From Microcebus murinus (Eukaryota > Chordata > Mammalia > Primates > Cheirogaleidae), in assembly GCF_040939455.1 (NCBI RefSeq), contig NC_134108.1, forward strand, positions 38,732,501 through 38,796,500: DNA of 64,000 nt, written 5' to 3'. Shown here piece after piece: positions 22,876-34,864 of this stretch. The first letter of the stretch is position 1, and every line of letters begins with the position of its first letter. The translations under genes and the position numbers were made by a program. The notes beneath the pieces were generated by a model that was not told the origin of the DNA, searched no databases, and was given only the letters and a program-made list of their open reading frames with translations.

Positions 22876-24429
22876 GTCCTCATTCCAGACCAATGATTAT
22901 TACCTACTGATGGCTCATGGGTGAGTATCTCCCCAGGAATCGCCCTCTGCCCAAGGGAGACGCCTTACCCAAAGTGATGTTGCTCACTTCCAGTGATTAT
23001 TAGATACTGAACTACTATTATATAAAGGCAAAAATCCCCTTGCCTCAATTTGGGATTGAGAACCTCTGTAGAAACTGCATTGTATACTGGATATCACTAC
23101 TCTTGTTTCCCTATTTTTTTTTTTAGAAATATTATCCTCACACTTAAATCTCTATAAGAACCTATTATCTGGGAAACTCATCTAAGAGAGTTGGCTCTAG
23201 GGATCAGTTCTAAAATGGAATTTTGGTATTGAATAAACCTTCCCCAGTGACAACGAAAACCTGATATCAGATGGAGCTCAGATAGCCCCTAACATGCCAT
23301 CGCAGTGTACAATTGTCAGAACTTTCACCAACGATGAAATGAAACGGGATACAAGTGGAAGGGAATATGCTGATAATGGAAATTTATGTAAGGTATTTGA
23401 GAGGTTCAGGAGAAGTAGAATTATAAGGATTATGGACTCATATGGTTGTTTCCAGAAGGTATTGAGACATTGGAGAAAGACAAAAAAATTTTTGAAGGTG
23501 ATTAATTACCAATTTAAGTGAAATCTGAAAGCCAGAAGGCCTTCCTTGGTAGCATAAAAAGAGATTCTCATTCCTGTAGCCAGAGGCACTAAAAGCTGAA
23601 GGTCTGGGCCAAACTTTATATAACATAAGGGGATTGTGGAGAAAGGAGGAGAGTTCTCAGCCTCCTCCTTCAGGGGTCTGATTAGGAAAGAGTAGGACAC
23701 TTTTAAAACTGGGATTGGTACAACAGGGTCAGTGTACTTAAAATTTTTGTATCCTTGTATTCCCTTAAGTCCTCTGAGCCCACAGTAAAAACCTACTATT
23801 CCCTGTTGAAAGCAAGTGCTTAAAAATGATGTTGAAGTCTCTGCCTCACAATAAGGCACAGAGGAGCTATTCCAGGATGGAGTTGTTGAAAAGGAAACAT
23901 AGTTTCTTCTCAACCCTCATAAATTCATAGTTGGAACAGACCCTTGTAGCAAAAGACAGATGAACAAGAGAAAAAAAAAGCAAGTTTATTAATACTTATG
24001 TTATTTTGTGGGAGAAATCTCCGTGAAAGGTAACTCAAAGCAGTGGCTTAAGACTTTGACTTATGTAATATTTTCAACAAAGAATAATAAATCTTAGAAA
24101 GTGACAATACCAAAAAAAAAAAAAAAAAGGTAGGTTTTAGCTTGCAGAGGTGATAAACAGTGTGAAGGTAAATATATCCGAAAAAACTAATGAAGTAAGG
24201 CTTGTTAGCAGTTTTCTCTGGTGCTATATCTGAGCTGATAAGAGCTGTCTTCAATAAAGGAAAATATATAGCCTATCTTTAGGCAGAAAGGAAGGAGGAT
24301 AGAGCCCTTCCTCCTTTTGCTGTTTCTTAATTGCCTTTAGCTGAAAAATATTTATGTCAAAGGGGTATATTTGAATTGACATATTCCGTCTAAGTGGACT
24401 TATTTCCAAAACAAAATGGATCTTAGCAG
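22876..24429. other. Unassigned sequence, possibly old retroviral debris
   Basis: Mixed composition, with an A16 run at 24113-24128 and LTR-like compositional features around 22900-23060 and 23930-24060, but no recognisable gag, pol or env similarity. The 135-codon minus-strand frame at 23506-23913 is the longest in the window; its sequence suggests no protein family. Confidence 0.4.
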
Positions 24430-24870
24430 TGCAGGGGTGGACCACATAGTGAATGCCGTGGTGCACCACCCGTGCCCTCATCAAAGGGTAAGGCACTTGT
24501 TCCCACATCCGCTGAGAGTGTAGCCTGCTGAAGGTGCTCAGCTGAGTCCTCCCCAAGGTTGTGCCTTCTTCCAAGGAAAGCCTGTACCCAGTGATTATTT
24601 GGAGCAGGAGTACAAAAGCCCAGCCATCCTACTTGATTTGGGGCATCTTTGAAGTGCAAACCCACTTTCTGAACTCTCTCTAGGATTGGCTGAAGCCTCT
24701 GTGACAATTGTTTCAGTTGAAACACTCTAGGTGCCCAATCTGCTTCTCTTACACTTCAAAGTGCTATTAGAAAGGGCACTCACCAATAAACCATCCGCAG
24801 GCAAATTATTTTCTTAGAATCTGTTTCCAAGGGAACGTGGCCTGTGCCAATATTAAACTAAGATTAATTT
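24430..24870 (+). mobile_element. LTR-like 3' portion, family uncertain
   Basis: Ends with CTCACCAATAAACCATCCGC AGGCAAATTATTTTC-type sequence and 'GAATCTGTTTCCAAGGGAAC', the polyadenylation-signal and terminal arrangement of an old LTR family. The segment at 54890-55085 has a related ending. No internal viral gene is recognisable. Family assignment (ERVL or related) is a guess. Confidence 0.45.
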
Positions 24871-25479
24871 TTGAAATAAAGTTTGGCTTTGAGTTATCAT
24901 GATTATTATTACATTATATGTGAGAATATCATAAGTTAAGTGCTGATGTCATGCAGGAATAAGCAAAAAAACGGAAGGGCCACATTCAGAAGTTGACTTG
25001 TGTTGACTTGTGTTGGAAAATGGATTGGAAATAAATGAAAAAAAAATAGACAAGAAAGTGATCAGATAATGATGTGATTCTAGTATCACCGGCTCTAATT
25101 TGGCATCTTAGGCTCTAAGGCAGAAGGAAGTAAATCTCGGAGATAATTTTCACTAGTGATTTCAGAACACTAAGAGGGTAGGTGCTCAGCTTTTATGAAT
25201 TTTTTACAAGTCTATGGAGAAATGAAATATATGAGAACAACATACCTATTTTTTCTTTAATCTAGATTTATTCCACTTAAAAGACTGGTATAATTCTGAG
25301 ATGACTTTATTTCTACTTTCTTGTATTCAAAATCCTTCTTTAATAAAATGATGAGGATTGTAGAGGTGATAGGAATCTGTGTTTTTTAAATGCCCTTAAT
25401 TTGGCAAAAGAAAATAAAATGTTGGCAGCCATATATCAATTCCTTTTGTTTTTAATTTTACTGAGCTATGGATACCACA
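24871..25479. other. Unique sequence, no gene seen
   Basis: No feature recognised. TTGACTTGTG is repeated in tandem at 24995-25014. Confidence 0.45.
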
Positions 25480-25605
25480 AGTCTGGGAGCTGTTGCTTTT
25501 GTTCCACTTCTCCATTTTACAGAGGAAGAAATTGAGGCACAAAGAGGTTAAATTTCTTCTTTGAGATCTCATCAGTGGCAGCACCAAACCTAGGACCCAG
25601 CCAAG
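25480..25605 (-). mobile_element. MIR SINE, antisense
   Basis: CCATTTTACAGAGGAAGAAA TTGAGGCACAAAGAGG-type block followed by 'CAGCACCAAACCTAGGACCC', the reverse-strand MIR core. Confidence 0.85.
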
Positions 25606-25716
25606 GATCTTTTATCAATGATTATTAATATAACTTTTTTGAAGAATTAAAAAAACCTCATTTTCCATCCAGAACTTTGAATTTTTCTTTCTAAAATAGA
25701 TTATCAAAGAAGTTCC

Positions 25717-26052
25717 GGCCCGGCGCAGTGGCTCACGCCTGTAATCCTAGCTCTCTGGGAGGCCGAGGCGGGCGGATCGCTAGAGGACAGGAGTTCGAAA
25801 CCAGCCTGAGCAAGAGTGAGACCCCGTCTCTACTATAAATAGAAAGAAATTAATTGGCCAACTAATACATATAGAAAAAATTGGCCAGGCATGGTGGCCC
25901 ATGCCTGTAGTCCCAGCTACTTGGGAGGCTGAGGCAGCAGGATTGCTTGAGCCCAGGAGATTGAGGTTGCTGTGAGCTAGGCAGACGGACGCCACGGCAC
26001 TCACTCTAGCCTGGACGACAAAGTGAGACTCTGTCTCAAAAAAAAAAAAAAA
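25717..26052 (+). mobile_element. Dimeric Alu, strepsirrhine type
   Basis: A full-length element starts GGCCCGGCGCAGTGGCTCAC, with B-box-like GGAGTTCGAAACC, left arm, a long AT-rich linker (TACTATAAATAGAAAGAAAT TAATTGGCC-type), right arm and A15-rich tail. An 11 bp target-site duplication is clear: AAAGAAGTTCC at 25706-25716 and AAAGACGTTCC at 26053-26063, one mismatch. The linker and the GAGCTAGGC right-arm motif mark it as a lemur/loris subfamily, the best organism clue in the window. Open frames across it on the minus strand are Alu translations. Confidence 0.97.
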
Positions 26053-26063
26053 AAGACGTTCCA

Positions 26064-26353
26064 ATGTTTGTTGGCTTATCAAAACCGTATTATGCATACC
26101 TAAATTTATTTAAATTTCAGCACAGACTCTATTATAAAAATATTGCCTGTCTACTTGTGTTTGCTTTAGTGTTGAGTCACCCTTTCAGAAATACCTAACC
26201 CATCAGGCAAATCTGCCATAATAAATGATAGAAGCTAAGTGACAACACTCCAGCTCAGCAGGTGACAAACATTCACATCCAGGAGGGCAAGTGCTTAGAA
26301 TTCTCAGTTGGATGTTAAGTGGTTCAGAAATGTTAGCAGAAGTTAGAAACTCT
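26064..26353. other. Unique sequence, no gene seen
   Basis: No feature recognised. Confidence 0.5.
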
Positions 26354-26436
26354 TTCTAGTATCTTTTGGCAGCCTATTGGAAGGGCAGGGAGCCAAGAAT
26401 TTATTTTAAAAGATGGAATTGGGTCAGTAACTACGA
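26354..26436 (+). repeat. Dispersed 83 bp repeat, copy B
   Basis: Partner of 22793-22875 (about 12 mismatches, no clear gap). The flanks differ, arguing against a simple large duplication. Confidence 0.6.
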
Positions 26437-27170
26437 GTGACTCTTGTTAATAGGGCTAATGGTAAAGATAAGAAGCATTTGTTTAGAGGTCGGGTAAACA
26501 TCCCTGCCCTGAGATAAGTAATTTGCATATCTGGAGAGAAGACAAAGTCAGCCTCCCCCAGGGACCTGACACTGGCTTTTCCAGGCCTTCAGAAGTGACA
26601 GCATTGTTTCCTCAACTGCCTGGGAAGAATTATATTAGGTAGATAGATTTTTTAATAAGACAGAAGGATGGACGTAATTTGAATCCCTAGGCATCCTACA
26701 CCTATACCATTTTACTCTTGTCTGAAAATGAAAGTTTTTATAATTGTGTACATAATGTCCCTGAACTTTGAGCATCTGCCTGAAACAGCTGTTGTTGATT
26801 AAAATTAAACCAAAGTTTTCCACCAGTAAAGAATCTGCAACAGATAAGAAGAAAAATTATGGATGTTACAGGGACTATTTAAGCTTCAACTTTCTTCATT
26901 TCCAGAGATAGAAGGAGTTTAGTGTTAAAAGTTGGAAATCTTCTAAGACATAGGACCTCTTTTCAGATACAGTACTAAGCCCAAACCAATTCACTAACTA
27001 AAAAAAAAAAAAGTATTTCAATTTTTCAACAACCACAACAACAAAAAATGTGTAATTGACTTCTTTGAATGGAATTAGAAGCATTTGTTTAATATGTTAA
27101 TCTTGTTTTGGGGATTCATAATTCCTACAATTAATGGAAAATATATGGCTAATTCTAAGTTTATACTTTC
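26437..27170. other. Unique sequence, no gene seen
   Basis: Contains an octamer ATTTGCAT (26521-26528) and an A13 run near 27000. No exon is supported. Confidence 0.45.
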
Positions 27171-27554
27171 TGTGATGGCTGGTTTTATGTCAACTTGGCT
27201 AGGCCAGACTACCCAGTTGTTCAAACACTAATCTAGGTGTTGCTGTGGAGTTATTTTGTAGATGAGATTAACATCTCCAGTATTATTTTCCTTAATGTGG
27301 GTGGGCCTTTTCAATCAGTTGAAAGGTCTTAAAAATAAACACTGAAGTTTCCCTGAGGAAGAAGAAATTCTACCTAAAGACGTCAGTATCAACTCCTGAC
27401 CAACAGTTTCCAGCCTGTAGTCCTGCCCTAAAGATTTTAAATTTGCCAGCCCCCACAAGAGCATGAGCCAATTCCTTTAAATAAATCTCTTTATGTACAT
27501 ACATGTATACATCTTTTACTCATTATGTTTCTTCAGAGAACCTTGACTGATACA
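27171..27554 (+). mobile_element. ERVL-MaLR solitary LTR
   Basis: Begins TGTGATGGCTGGTTTTATGT CAACTTGGC and ends 'TTCAGAGAACCTTGACTGATACA', the TG...CA frame of a common MaLR-type LTR. Internal blocks 'AGATTAACATCTCCAG', 'AATGTGGGTGGGCC', GAGCATGAGCCAATTCCTTT and an AATAAA signal at 27480 follow in order. Solitary, with no internal viral region. Confidence 0.82.
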
Positions 27555-28320
27555 CCCTCTAAAAATAAAACTTTTTTTATATGAAAGTTATAATATTTGC
27601 AAAGTGGTTCTCAATGTTCATCTTAAACTAGCAATTACTGTAAATTAAGATTCTCTCATTCACTTATCCCATCAACATGGTTTTTATTTCTATACTCAAT
27701 TCCTCATTGATAATTTCATCTTCAGATATATTTTGATTGATTATACTGAAAAGTCAATGATCAAAAACTAAAGCAATCCTATTACATTCACTTTCAAGAA
27801 AAGAGATTATTCCTACTTAGGGACTATTCTACTTAGGAGGGAGAGGAAGGCATGCATGTACTAAGTTTTTAAAACAATTACTCATCAGTAATAAAAGTAT
27901 CCAAAGAACCTTTCTCCACTCTGTTCTCAGCTAATAATTTGAAAAATGAAATAGAGGAAGACAGGGAGAGTAGATGGGGGAGAGAGGAAGAGAAACTGAA
28001 AGAGAGAGTGAAAATAACTTTAGTTTCTTAAAACTACCATTTATTGTGGAAACTTGGAAAAAAATGTGGACATTTTACTAGCTACCAGGGAGTTCTTCTA
28101 TCACTGAGAATTTGTCATAGGAAAAAAGGTCAATTATGGCACTGGCTAATCTAGTTCAGATTACTGAATATAAATATGAGTAAGCTGTGGTCCCTGTACT
28201 CAATGAATTCACAAAAGAAACATCGTGACACCAAATCACAGTGGCAAAGGCACTATTTCTCTACCACAATTGTCTTTAATTTTACAATCACTTATGCTAC
28301 CCCCCGAAGGATTACAAAAT
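27555..28320. other. Unique sequence with a purine-rich patch, no gene seen
   Basis: A GA-rich low-complexity patch lies at 27953-28012. A weak L2-tail-like block (GTGGTCCCTGTACTCAATGA) lies near 28187. Nothing else recognised. Confidence 0.45.
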
Positions 28321-28388
28321 AAAAATATGAAATAAATGGCAAAAATATGAAATAAATGAAATAAAAAAATATGAAATAAATGGCAAAA
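28321..28388. repeat. AT-rich short tandem repeat, about 20 bp unit
   Basis: Three near-copies of AAATATGAAATAAATGGCAA, the middle one varied. Confidence 0.75.
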
Positions 28389-28439
28389 TTTATAACCTCA
28401 AGTAGCTTAAATGTTAGAATAACAAATGATCATTATATT

Positions 28440-28945
28440 ATTTGTTGTGCATAACAGAATATTGCAAAACTTAGAGGCTTAAAACAATATACATTTATTA
28501 TCTTACAGTTTCTGCAGGAAAATGAGAGCAGCTTAACTGGGTGGTTCTAGCTCAGGATCTTACATTAGTTGCAGTCAAGATGTAAGCCTGGGCTATAGTT
28601 ATCTGAAAGCTTGACTAGGGCTGGAAGACCCTCTTCCAAGGTGGCTTCCTCATAACGCATGTTGGCTAGAAGCCTGAGTTCCTGACCATATAAACCCCTC
28701 CATAGGGCTTTGCGAGTGTCCTCCCAACCTAGCAAGTGGTTTCTCCCAGAGTGTGTGATTCCAGAGAGCAAAGGGGAAGTTTCAATGTCTTTTATGACCA
28801 AGCCTCAGAGGTCGCTCACTGTCATTTCCACAGTATCTGATTGGTTATCCAATGTAGCCCTATTCACTATGAAAGGGTACTATGAAGGTTATGAATATCC
28901 AGAGGGAAGCATGTCTGTGGTCCATCTTGGAGGCTGGCTACCACA
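28440..28945 (-). mobile_element. ERVL-MaLR solitary LTR (MLT1-type), antisense
   Basis: Reverse-strand order of the LTR: CAAAACTTAGAGGCTTAAAA CAATATACATTTATT-type sequence, 'GGGTGGTTCTAGCTCAGGAT', 'GTCAAGATGTAAGCCTGGGC', AGTGTCCTCCCAACC, and the end CCATCTTGGAGGCTGGCTAC CACA. Overlapping open frames on both strands are LTR-derived. Confidence 0.82.
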
Positions 28946-31900
28946 GTCATCAAATAACAGGGACAACAAGCACATTTAAAATCAATAAATGCATATTAAT
29001 GGAGCACAAAATGAGCATATCAGCTTTGACATGATAAACAGTAGCATAATCAGAATAAGACAAAATTTATCATGGGGTTTTATGAAGGAGGTTTATAAAG
29101 GAGATGAGGAGTTTTTAGGTGGGTTTGGAAAGAATTGAGGGACTGAATATTTGATGGACAGAGAACAGTAGAATAGGTAGACGTTTCAGGCAAACGTGCA
29201 TGTCTATCTTAGGCTACTGAAAGGTAAGCCTTTTCCCCAGGAGAGTCTGATCACACAACATTTAAGTCAGAGTTTACAGACACTTTTCTGTAGGTGATTT
29301 TAAAGCAATATTATAACAGTGAGTAAAACAAATCCAAAGGAATCTTCTACTATGAAGGCAGGAATCTGAAACATTATCATGAAAAATGTCTAAATATGTC
29401 TTTAGAATAGAGATTTTCTTATACATGTAAAGAATCAAAAGCCACTGTAATAAGTAACATAAATTTAGGAAAGTATATTTAGTTAAGTACATAGTCATTT
29501 TTCTTTAGTAGATGTAAAAGTGTATGTTAATACCACTAACTCATCCACAGACACACAAAATATAATTTTAAAAGTTTCTCTGTGCTTTAGCTTCTTAATA
29601 TGTCATATTAACTAAAATTAACTAAGCTTATTGAGTTAAAAGTCATGTTATCAATAGACTGCCAACACTAACAGTTTAAATTGTCTAACTTGCCTGTTGC
29701 TGATTAAATCATGCTGAGCAACCTCTCAATTATAATTTGGCATCTCTTCTATTTGCTGTTCAGTAAACACAAATATTCTGCCCTGTTGGTAGTTTTATTT
29801 TTTCATTATGTTAGTCACTGGACATTTTTTATAAATTGGCTTTTAGTAAGTTTATTGTGTGTCATTTCATAAGACTTAAATCATCATCTCAAAGTACACT
29901 GACAAAACAATTCTAAGGATCTAGAAAACTGGAGAAACAATTTCTGAAACCAAATAACTTTAAAGCTTCTTCCTTTGCCAAAGTTCTGTCTGAGGGAACA
30001 TTGGCCTCCCAAAACCTAACAGTAGCATGAGTATTCCTAATTATTTTTTAATTATGCCTTGAATAAAATCAAAACTATATCTAGTAAAGATTCAAATTTC
30101 AGAAGGAAGAAAATAGAAACTTCTATTAAAGAGGCAAGAGATTTAAAAAAACTTCACTCTTACACTGAAAAGATTTTGTTATATTTCCTTTTAAACCATT
30201 GACTCATTATTTGAATGTTTACATTTTACACGGCAGATCAGGAAGAATAAGATGAAGAATTATCAGACATGGATTCAAGTTCTTGCTCTGAGACAATTTA
30301 TGATGTAGCATTATAATATTATTTCAATTTTGTATATCTCAGATTCCCCTACTCTAAGAACTGGTGCTTTAGTTAGATTATCTCTAAAATTTCTTTTGAT
30401 AAGAAACTCCTTGATGTTTTTTTTAAATGACTAACTGCAAATTCTTTAGGAAAATAGGATAATGCAAAGAAATCCAGTAAAAACAAAAAGCTGAAACACA
30501 ATAAGACATTATTTCCATGAGGAAAAAAATCAAAATTTTAGCTATTATTGGAAATTTAACTAGCATGCTTTAAAGCATTCGATAATTATTATCAATCCTC
30601 CTAATTTATACTGTCCATACAGGCATTACAGACAAGAAAGAACAGAACCAAATTGAGGCCAGAATTCCAGTAGCTGAAACATAGGCCAAGAGTCTAAAAT
30701 GTTGCTAGATTGTTCAAGCACACATACAGGGAAACCAGCCAGTTATCATTCGTTTTTAAAGTACACCTTGCCCATCTCTGTTAATGAATCCAAAACTCTG
30801 GGATGGCTCCCGGATATTTGTACAGACAAAAAGGCTCCTGCAAAGTTAGGGTCACCGTAATCTTTTACAAAAGGCACTATGTGCTCCTTTCTTATCTGAA
30901 AAAATCTTAGCTATGCTTTCAAGATGGTTTTCTGGTAGGTTTTATAGGAAAATGCCTCCTTTCAGCTCCCTGCCTACTTCATGAGCCTATGTATGTGATA
31001 AGAATCAGGCATTTTAAAATGCTCTGATATCTTTATAAACAAACTGGTCTGGCCTCAGACCCCAGATAACAATGTGTGTTTTTAATTTGTGAACAATCAC
31101 TAAATGACTTCTGGAAACTGAAAAATTTGCAGGAAGAAAAAAATTCCTCTGTTCTGTCTTACTGGAATAAAAAAAAAAAAACAAAAAAAAAAAAAAAAAA
31201 AAAAAGAAAAAAATTCCTCAGTTTTTAAATATACCTCTTTGGGGAAAAAAATAATCTTTCTGCTGTGTAATTCCTTTGATTTTAGTAATTGAAATTACAT
31301 TTTTCTTTCACAAATATTTTTATACTCTTGAAATAGAGCTTAAATTGCTATGTTTTATGGAAAACACATGATGCTTGAGTTTTCCTTGAATCAGAAGCAT
31401 TTTTCAAATATATTTTGTTTCCTTAAAAAGCAGCTTGGGGGACAAATGGGGAGGATAAAGCCCTTTATAATCATTAGAAGTATTGGCTTCCTGTACAAAC
31501 TTTTCCTGTCAAGTTCCTATCAGCATTTCTATCAAATAACTGAGCTTCTAAGCCTTTTATTTTTATTTTTTTGGTGCACATATTTCCAAATCTATGTTTG
31601 TATATAATGGTCGTAGAAGTTTACGCTACAAAAATGTATAGAGTAGATTTTTAAAATAAGACAAATTTTTGACAAGAAGGTAATATAATGACATCATGCA
31701 GTTACTGTTTCAATAGCAGCCACAAGTCCTTTCCCCCTATAAGGCCTTCTCTGTAAAGTACCCAAGAGGACTTGGGAGTCTGGGCCCTGACTTCAAATGC
31801 CTATGGAAGAAGATTGAGGTAGGAGAGGAGGAAGTCCAGGGAAAGAGACTGTGGAATGAAGGGTTAGAGCTACTTAAAAAAATAAGACTGGATCATAAAA

Positions 31901-33324
31901 TGGAAAGCAAGGAAAAGGTCTTCGACAGTGATAAATACTTGTGGTGAGGATAGTTCTCATTAAAAATCAATAGAAAAAACTACTGAGTTTTTAAATAGGG
32001 AATAATTGAACATAGGACTACATGTTGTTTATTTGCTTTTTGTTTCTGTAACAATAGTTCAAATTCTACTAGAATCTATTGATACAGGAAGATTCTTTTG
32101 CAATCCCTCTCCTCCTTCTCTTCCCTCTTCTTTTTAGCAGTTCTTGCCCAATAGAGTTGGGAAACTATAGCCAGGTGTCTCCTTTATCAGGAATAAATGT
32201 TTCCAAGCAAAAACTTGTAAATTAGCATGTAAAATCTATTCACCACAGTTTTATGCTCTGTCATCTGTATTGGCTTTACCTTTCCAATTCTCAGATAAAA
32301 AGTACAAGCTGGACAACTCCTTATTTTTATAATAAGTATCTACTGCATTCATGTCCATATAGCTAAGTATTAAACTTTACATTAATGTAAGGAAGATTTT
32401 CTACCATATAGTCTCTTCAAATATGTTGCTATATATTTTCATTTTCTGTCTCAGGTAAGGAATCTTAAATTCGCTCCTATTGTTTTGGTGTTGCTTCTTT
32501 GTTTTATTTTTCACAAAAAATCTTTTTCAAGAAAACCTCAAAATTTTGTTCATGATACACATCTTTTTTCTTTTTAACCTTTAAATTTGTTTCAATGTTT
32601 AAGATAATCAGTGTTCCATAAGCACAAATGAAGAAGTGAGTGGTAAGATGAAAAGAGGCCTTGGGTTATATTGTAAGAAACTGGATTAAAGAAAAAAAAC
32701 AAAAATGAAGCTGAACTTAAGCCCTCAGTAGCCTTGATTTAATTTCCTGTAGAGTAAATCCATTCTCAGGCGCCCGTGGATAAGTTTGTTATTTAGCACT
32801 TCACTGAGTCTCTTTTTGAACTTTACAAAGAAACAGACTGAGGGTCCCAGGGTCCCAGGGCTTTGCCTTGTTCTCAGTGGGAGTGTGGACGATCCCCTGA
32901 CACACAGCTCTGACCCTTTAATACACGGTCATTGAATTTCACCCTTGATCACTGGCTAGGAATTAACCATGAGCAGAGAACTGCTCTTGTTAACTTTGGT
33001 CATACCACACATTCCTGGTAAAAACTAAGGAAGGATTACTGGAGGGAAAAGATGAAAAAGAAACTGAATTATCTAGATTTTTGTTGTTGTTGTTGTTGTT
33101 AATGGCATTGTCTGTTTCTATGTGGAGGCATATATTTTGTCACAATTTGTTTTCTTTTCAGAATGTCTACCTTTCTAGCCAATGTTAATGATTGGCATTT
33201 TTTTTTTTTTGCTTTTATAATGAATGATATGTATTCAGGTTAGTACAAAATATTTCTCTAAATAATTATAGCTGGAACCTAGTAAGTTCACCAGAAAAAA
33301 AATCTCCTGGGTCCACTAGCCCAA
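28946..33324. other. 4.4 kb largely unique block, no gene seen
   Basis: The longest repeat-poor stretch in the window. Small features are an A-rich tract (31164-31210), a (TTG)n tract (33081-33100), a T11-rich run near 33199-33211, and a GGGTCCCA duplication at 32843-32858. Weak MIR-like blocks near 30250-30300 and 30620-30680 are not convincing. No open frame is credible. Confidence 0.45.
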
Positions 33325-33470
33325 TTTCTCTGTCTCCTGGACGATGCATGTGAAGAAACCCAGGGAGAGAGGATTTTCTCTCAGAGTCATGCAGGTAGTT
33401 AACAGCCAAGCTGAGACTTGAACTCCTTGGTGGCATACAAACCTCTCACAACAAACTGTCTCCAGGTGGA
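33325..33470 (-). mobile_element. MIR SINE, antisense
   Basis: Blocks 'GTGAAGAAACCCAGGGAGAG', 'GTCATGCAGGTAGTTAACAG' and 'GCTGAGACTTGAACTCCTTG' follow reverse-strand MIR order. Confidence 0.7.
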
Positions 33471-34079
33471 GTGGATGATTCGTCATTTTCTGCCTGGGAC
33501 TTTCCTGATACTTTACATAATGCACCTCAAACTTTTACAGTTAAGGATTTCATTGGTGAAAACATGGAAATGATTTCACAGTCAGTGCTTCCCGTCTGGT
33601 ATGTTCTCAACTGCGGAGGGTTGATTCACAGCAGAATTCTGGAACGCTCCTCTCAGGTTGTCATGGCAGGTCTGCTGAGTGGCCTCCAGGAGGATTATCA
33701 TATTGGCTAACTGAGCTTTCCTAAGTCCAGATGCTTTTGATTTTCTCTCCTATGAAGTGGACTGTCACTTCAGAAATAGTCCTCTATTCAGAAAAATTGC
33801 TGTAGAATAGTAGCAGAGAATAAGTCACTATAAGATTTTACTCTGTAGAGAATCTTCCAGACTACATTTTTACTAAATGTAAAATATTAATGTCTAAAAT
33901 ATTTTTTCTAAATATTTTCTCTTTAACGATCTAAAAAAAAGCACATAATAGATACACCTTCTAATGGTACCCTACTTTAATATTCCACTATAAATTCTGG
34001 GAAATTTGGTAAACCTTGAAATTTATAAAATGTTGATGGCTTTTCTAAATTTTTCAAAGTATACGAGAAACATTGCAAT
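33471..34079. other. Unique sequence, no gene seen
   Basis: A 79-codon open frame (33471-33710, +) looks less biased than most, but it has no domain, no upstream exon context and begins beside a MIR. Not annotated as a gene. Confidence 0.4.
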
Positions 34080-34417
34080 CTCAATTTTTTTTTTTTTTTT
34101 TTTGAGACAGAGTCTCACTCTGGTGCCCAGGCTAGAGTGCTGTGGCATCAGCCTACCTCACAGCAACCTCCAACTCCTGAGCTCAAGCGATCCTTTTGCC
34201 TCAGCCTCCTGAGTAGCTGGAACTACAGGCATGCACCACCATGCCCAGCTAATTTTTTCTATATATTTTTAGTTGGCCAGTTAATTTCTTTTTATTTTTT
34301 TTAGTAGAGACGGGGGTCTCGCTCTTGCTCAGGCTGGTCTCGAACTCCTGACCTCAAGCAATCCTCCCGCCTAGGCCTCCCAGCTATGATTACAGTCATG
34401 AGCCACTGTGCCTGGCC
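34080..34417 (-). mobile_element. Dimeric Alu, strepsirrhine type, antisense
   Basis: A T19 tail (34085-34103) leads into GAGACAGAGTCTCACTCTGG, the right arm, the AT-rich linker containing 'AGTTGGCCAGTTAATTTC', the left arm and the end GCCACTGTGCCTGGC. CTCAATTTTT (34080-34089) and CTCAAATTTT (34417-34426) form the target duplication. Diverged but complete. Confidence 0.95.
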
Positions 34418-34522
34418 TCAAATTTTACTTTTTATACTTGGTTATACTCAGAAAAAAATTCTTATAAATTTAGATGCAATATGATTTCATTTCACTGCAG
34501 TTCTCAATAAAATTAAGGTTGG

Positions 34523-34864
34523 CAATGGTGATATAGCACATCTTATATTTTCCTGGTTAGAGCTGGAACCCATACTACTAAGTGAAGTATCCCAAGAATG
34601 GAAAAACAAGCACCACATATACTCACCAGCAAACTGGTATTAACTGAGTAGCACCTAAGTGGACACATAGGTACTACAGTAATAGGGTATTGGGGAGGGG
34701 GGAGGGGAGAGGGGGGCGGGTATATACATACATAATGAGTGACATGTGCACCATCTGAGGGATGGTCATGCTGGAAACTCAGACTTGTGGGGGGAGAGGG
34801 GGAAAGGGCATTTATTGAAACCTTAAAATCTGTACCCCCATAATATGCCGAAATAAAAAAAAAA
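34523..34864 (+). mobile_element. Strepsirrhine-type L1, 5'-truncated 3' end
   Basis: About 340 bp of L1: the end of ORF2 (GAACCCATACTACTAAGTGA), then the 3' UTR with a G-rich polypurine tract (34692-34720) and the terminal CCCCCATAATATGCCGAAAT AAA plus A-tail. A 12 bp target-site duplication AATTAAGGTTGG flanks it (34511-34522 and immediately after the tail). This is a clean target-primed insertion and is relatively young. It encodes no complete protein. Confidence 0.93.

Noticed and set aside
23506..23913. 135-codon minus-strand open frame, the longest in the window
   Set aside because: No recognisable motif, no promoter, splice or polyadenylation context, and a frame of this length is expected by chance in 64 kb read in six frames.
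25780..26097. 105-codon minus-strand frame
   Set aside because: It is the translation of an Alu in reverse and its A-tail.
26521..26528. Octamer ATTTGCAT as an OCT-factor site
   Set aside because: A single 8-mer in AT-rich DNA is expected several times by chance, and no partner motif is nearby.
33471..33710. 79-codon plus-strand frame with fairly protein-like composition
   Set aside because: It starts at a MIR edge, is short, has no domain, and I see no adjacent exon. It could only be revived by conservation data.
34006..34212. 68-codon plus-strand frame
   Set aside because: It reads through the T-run and right arm of an antisense Alu; typical Alu-derived peptide.
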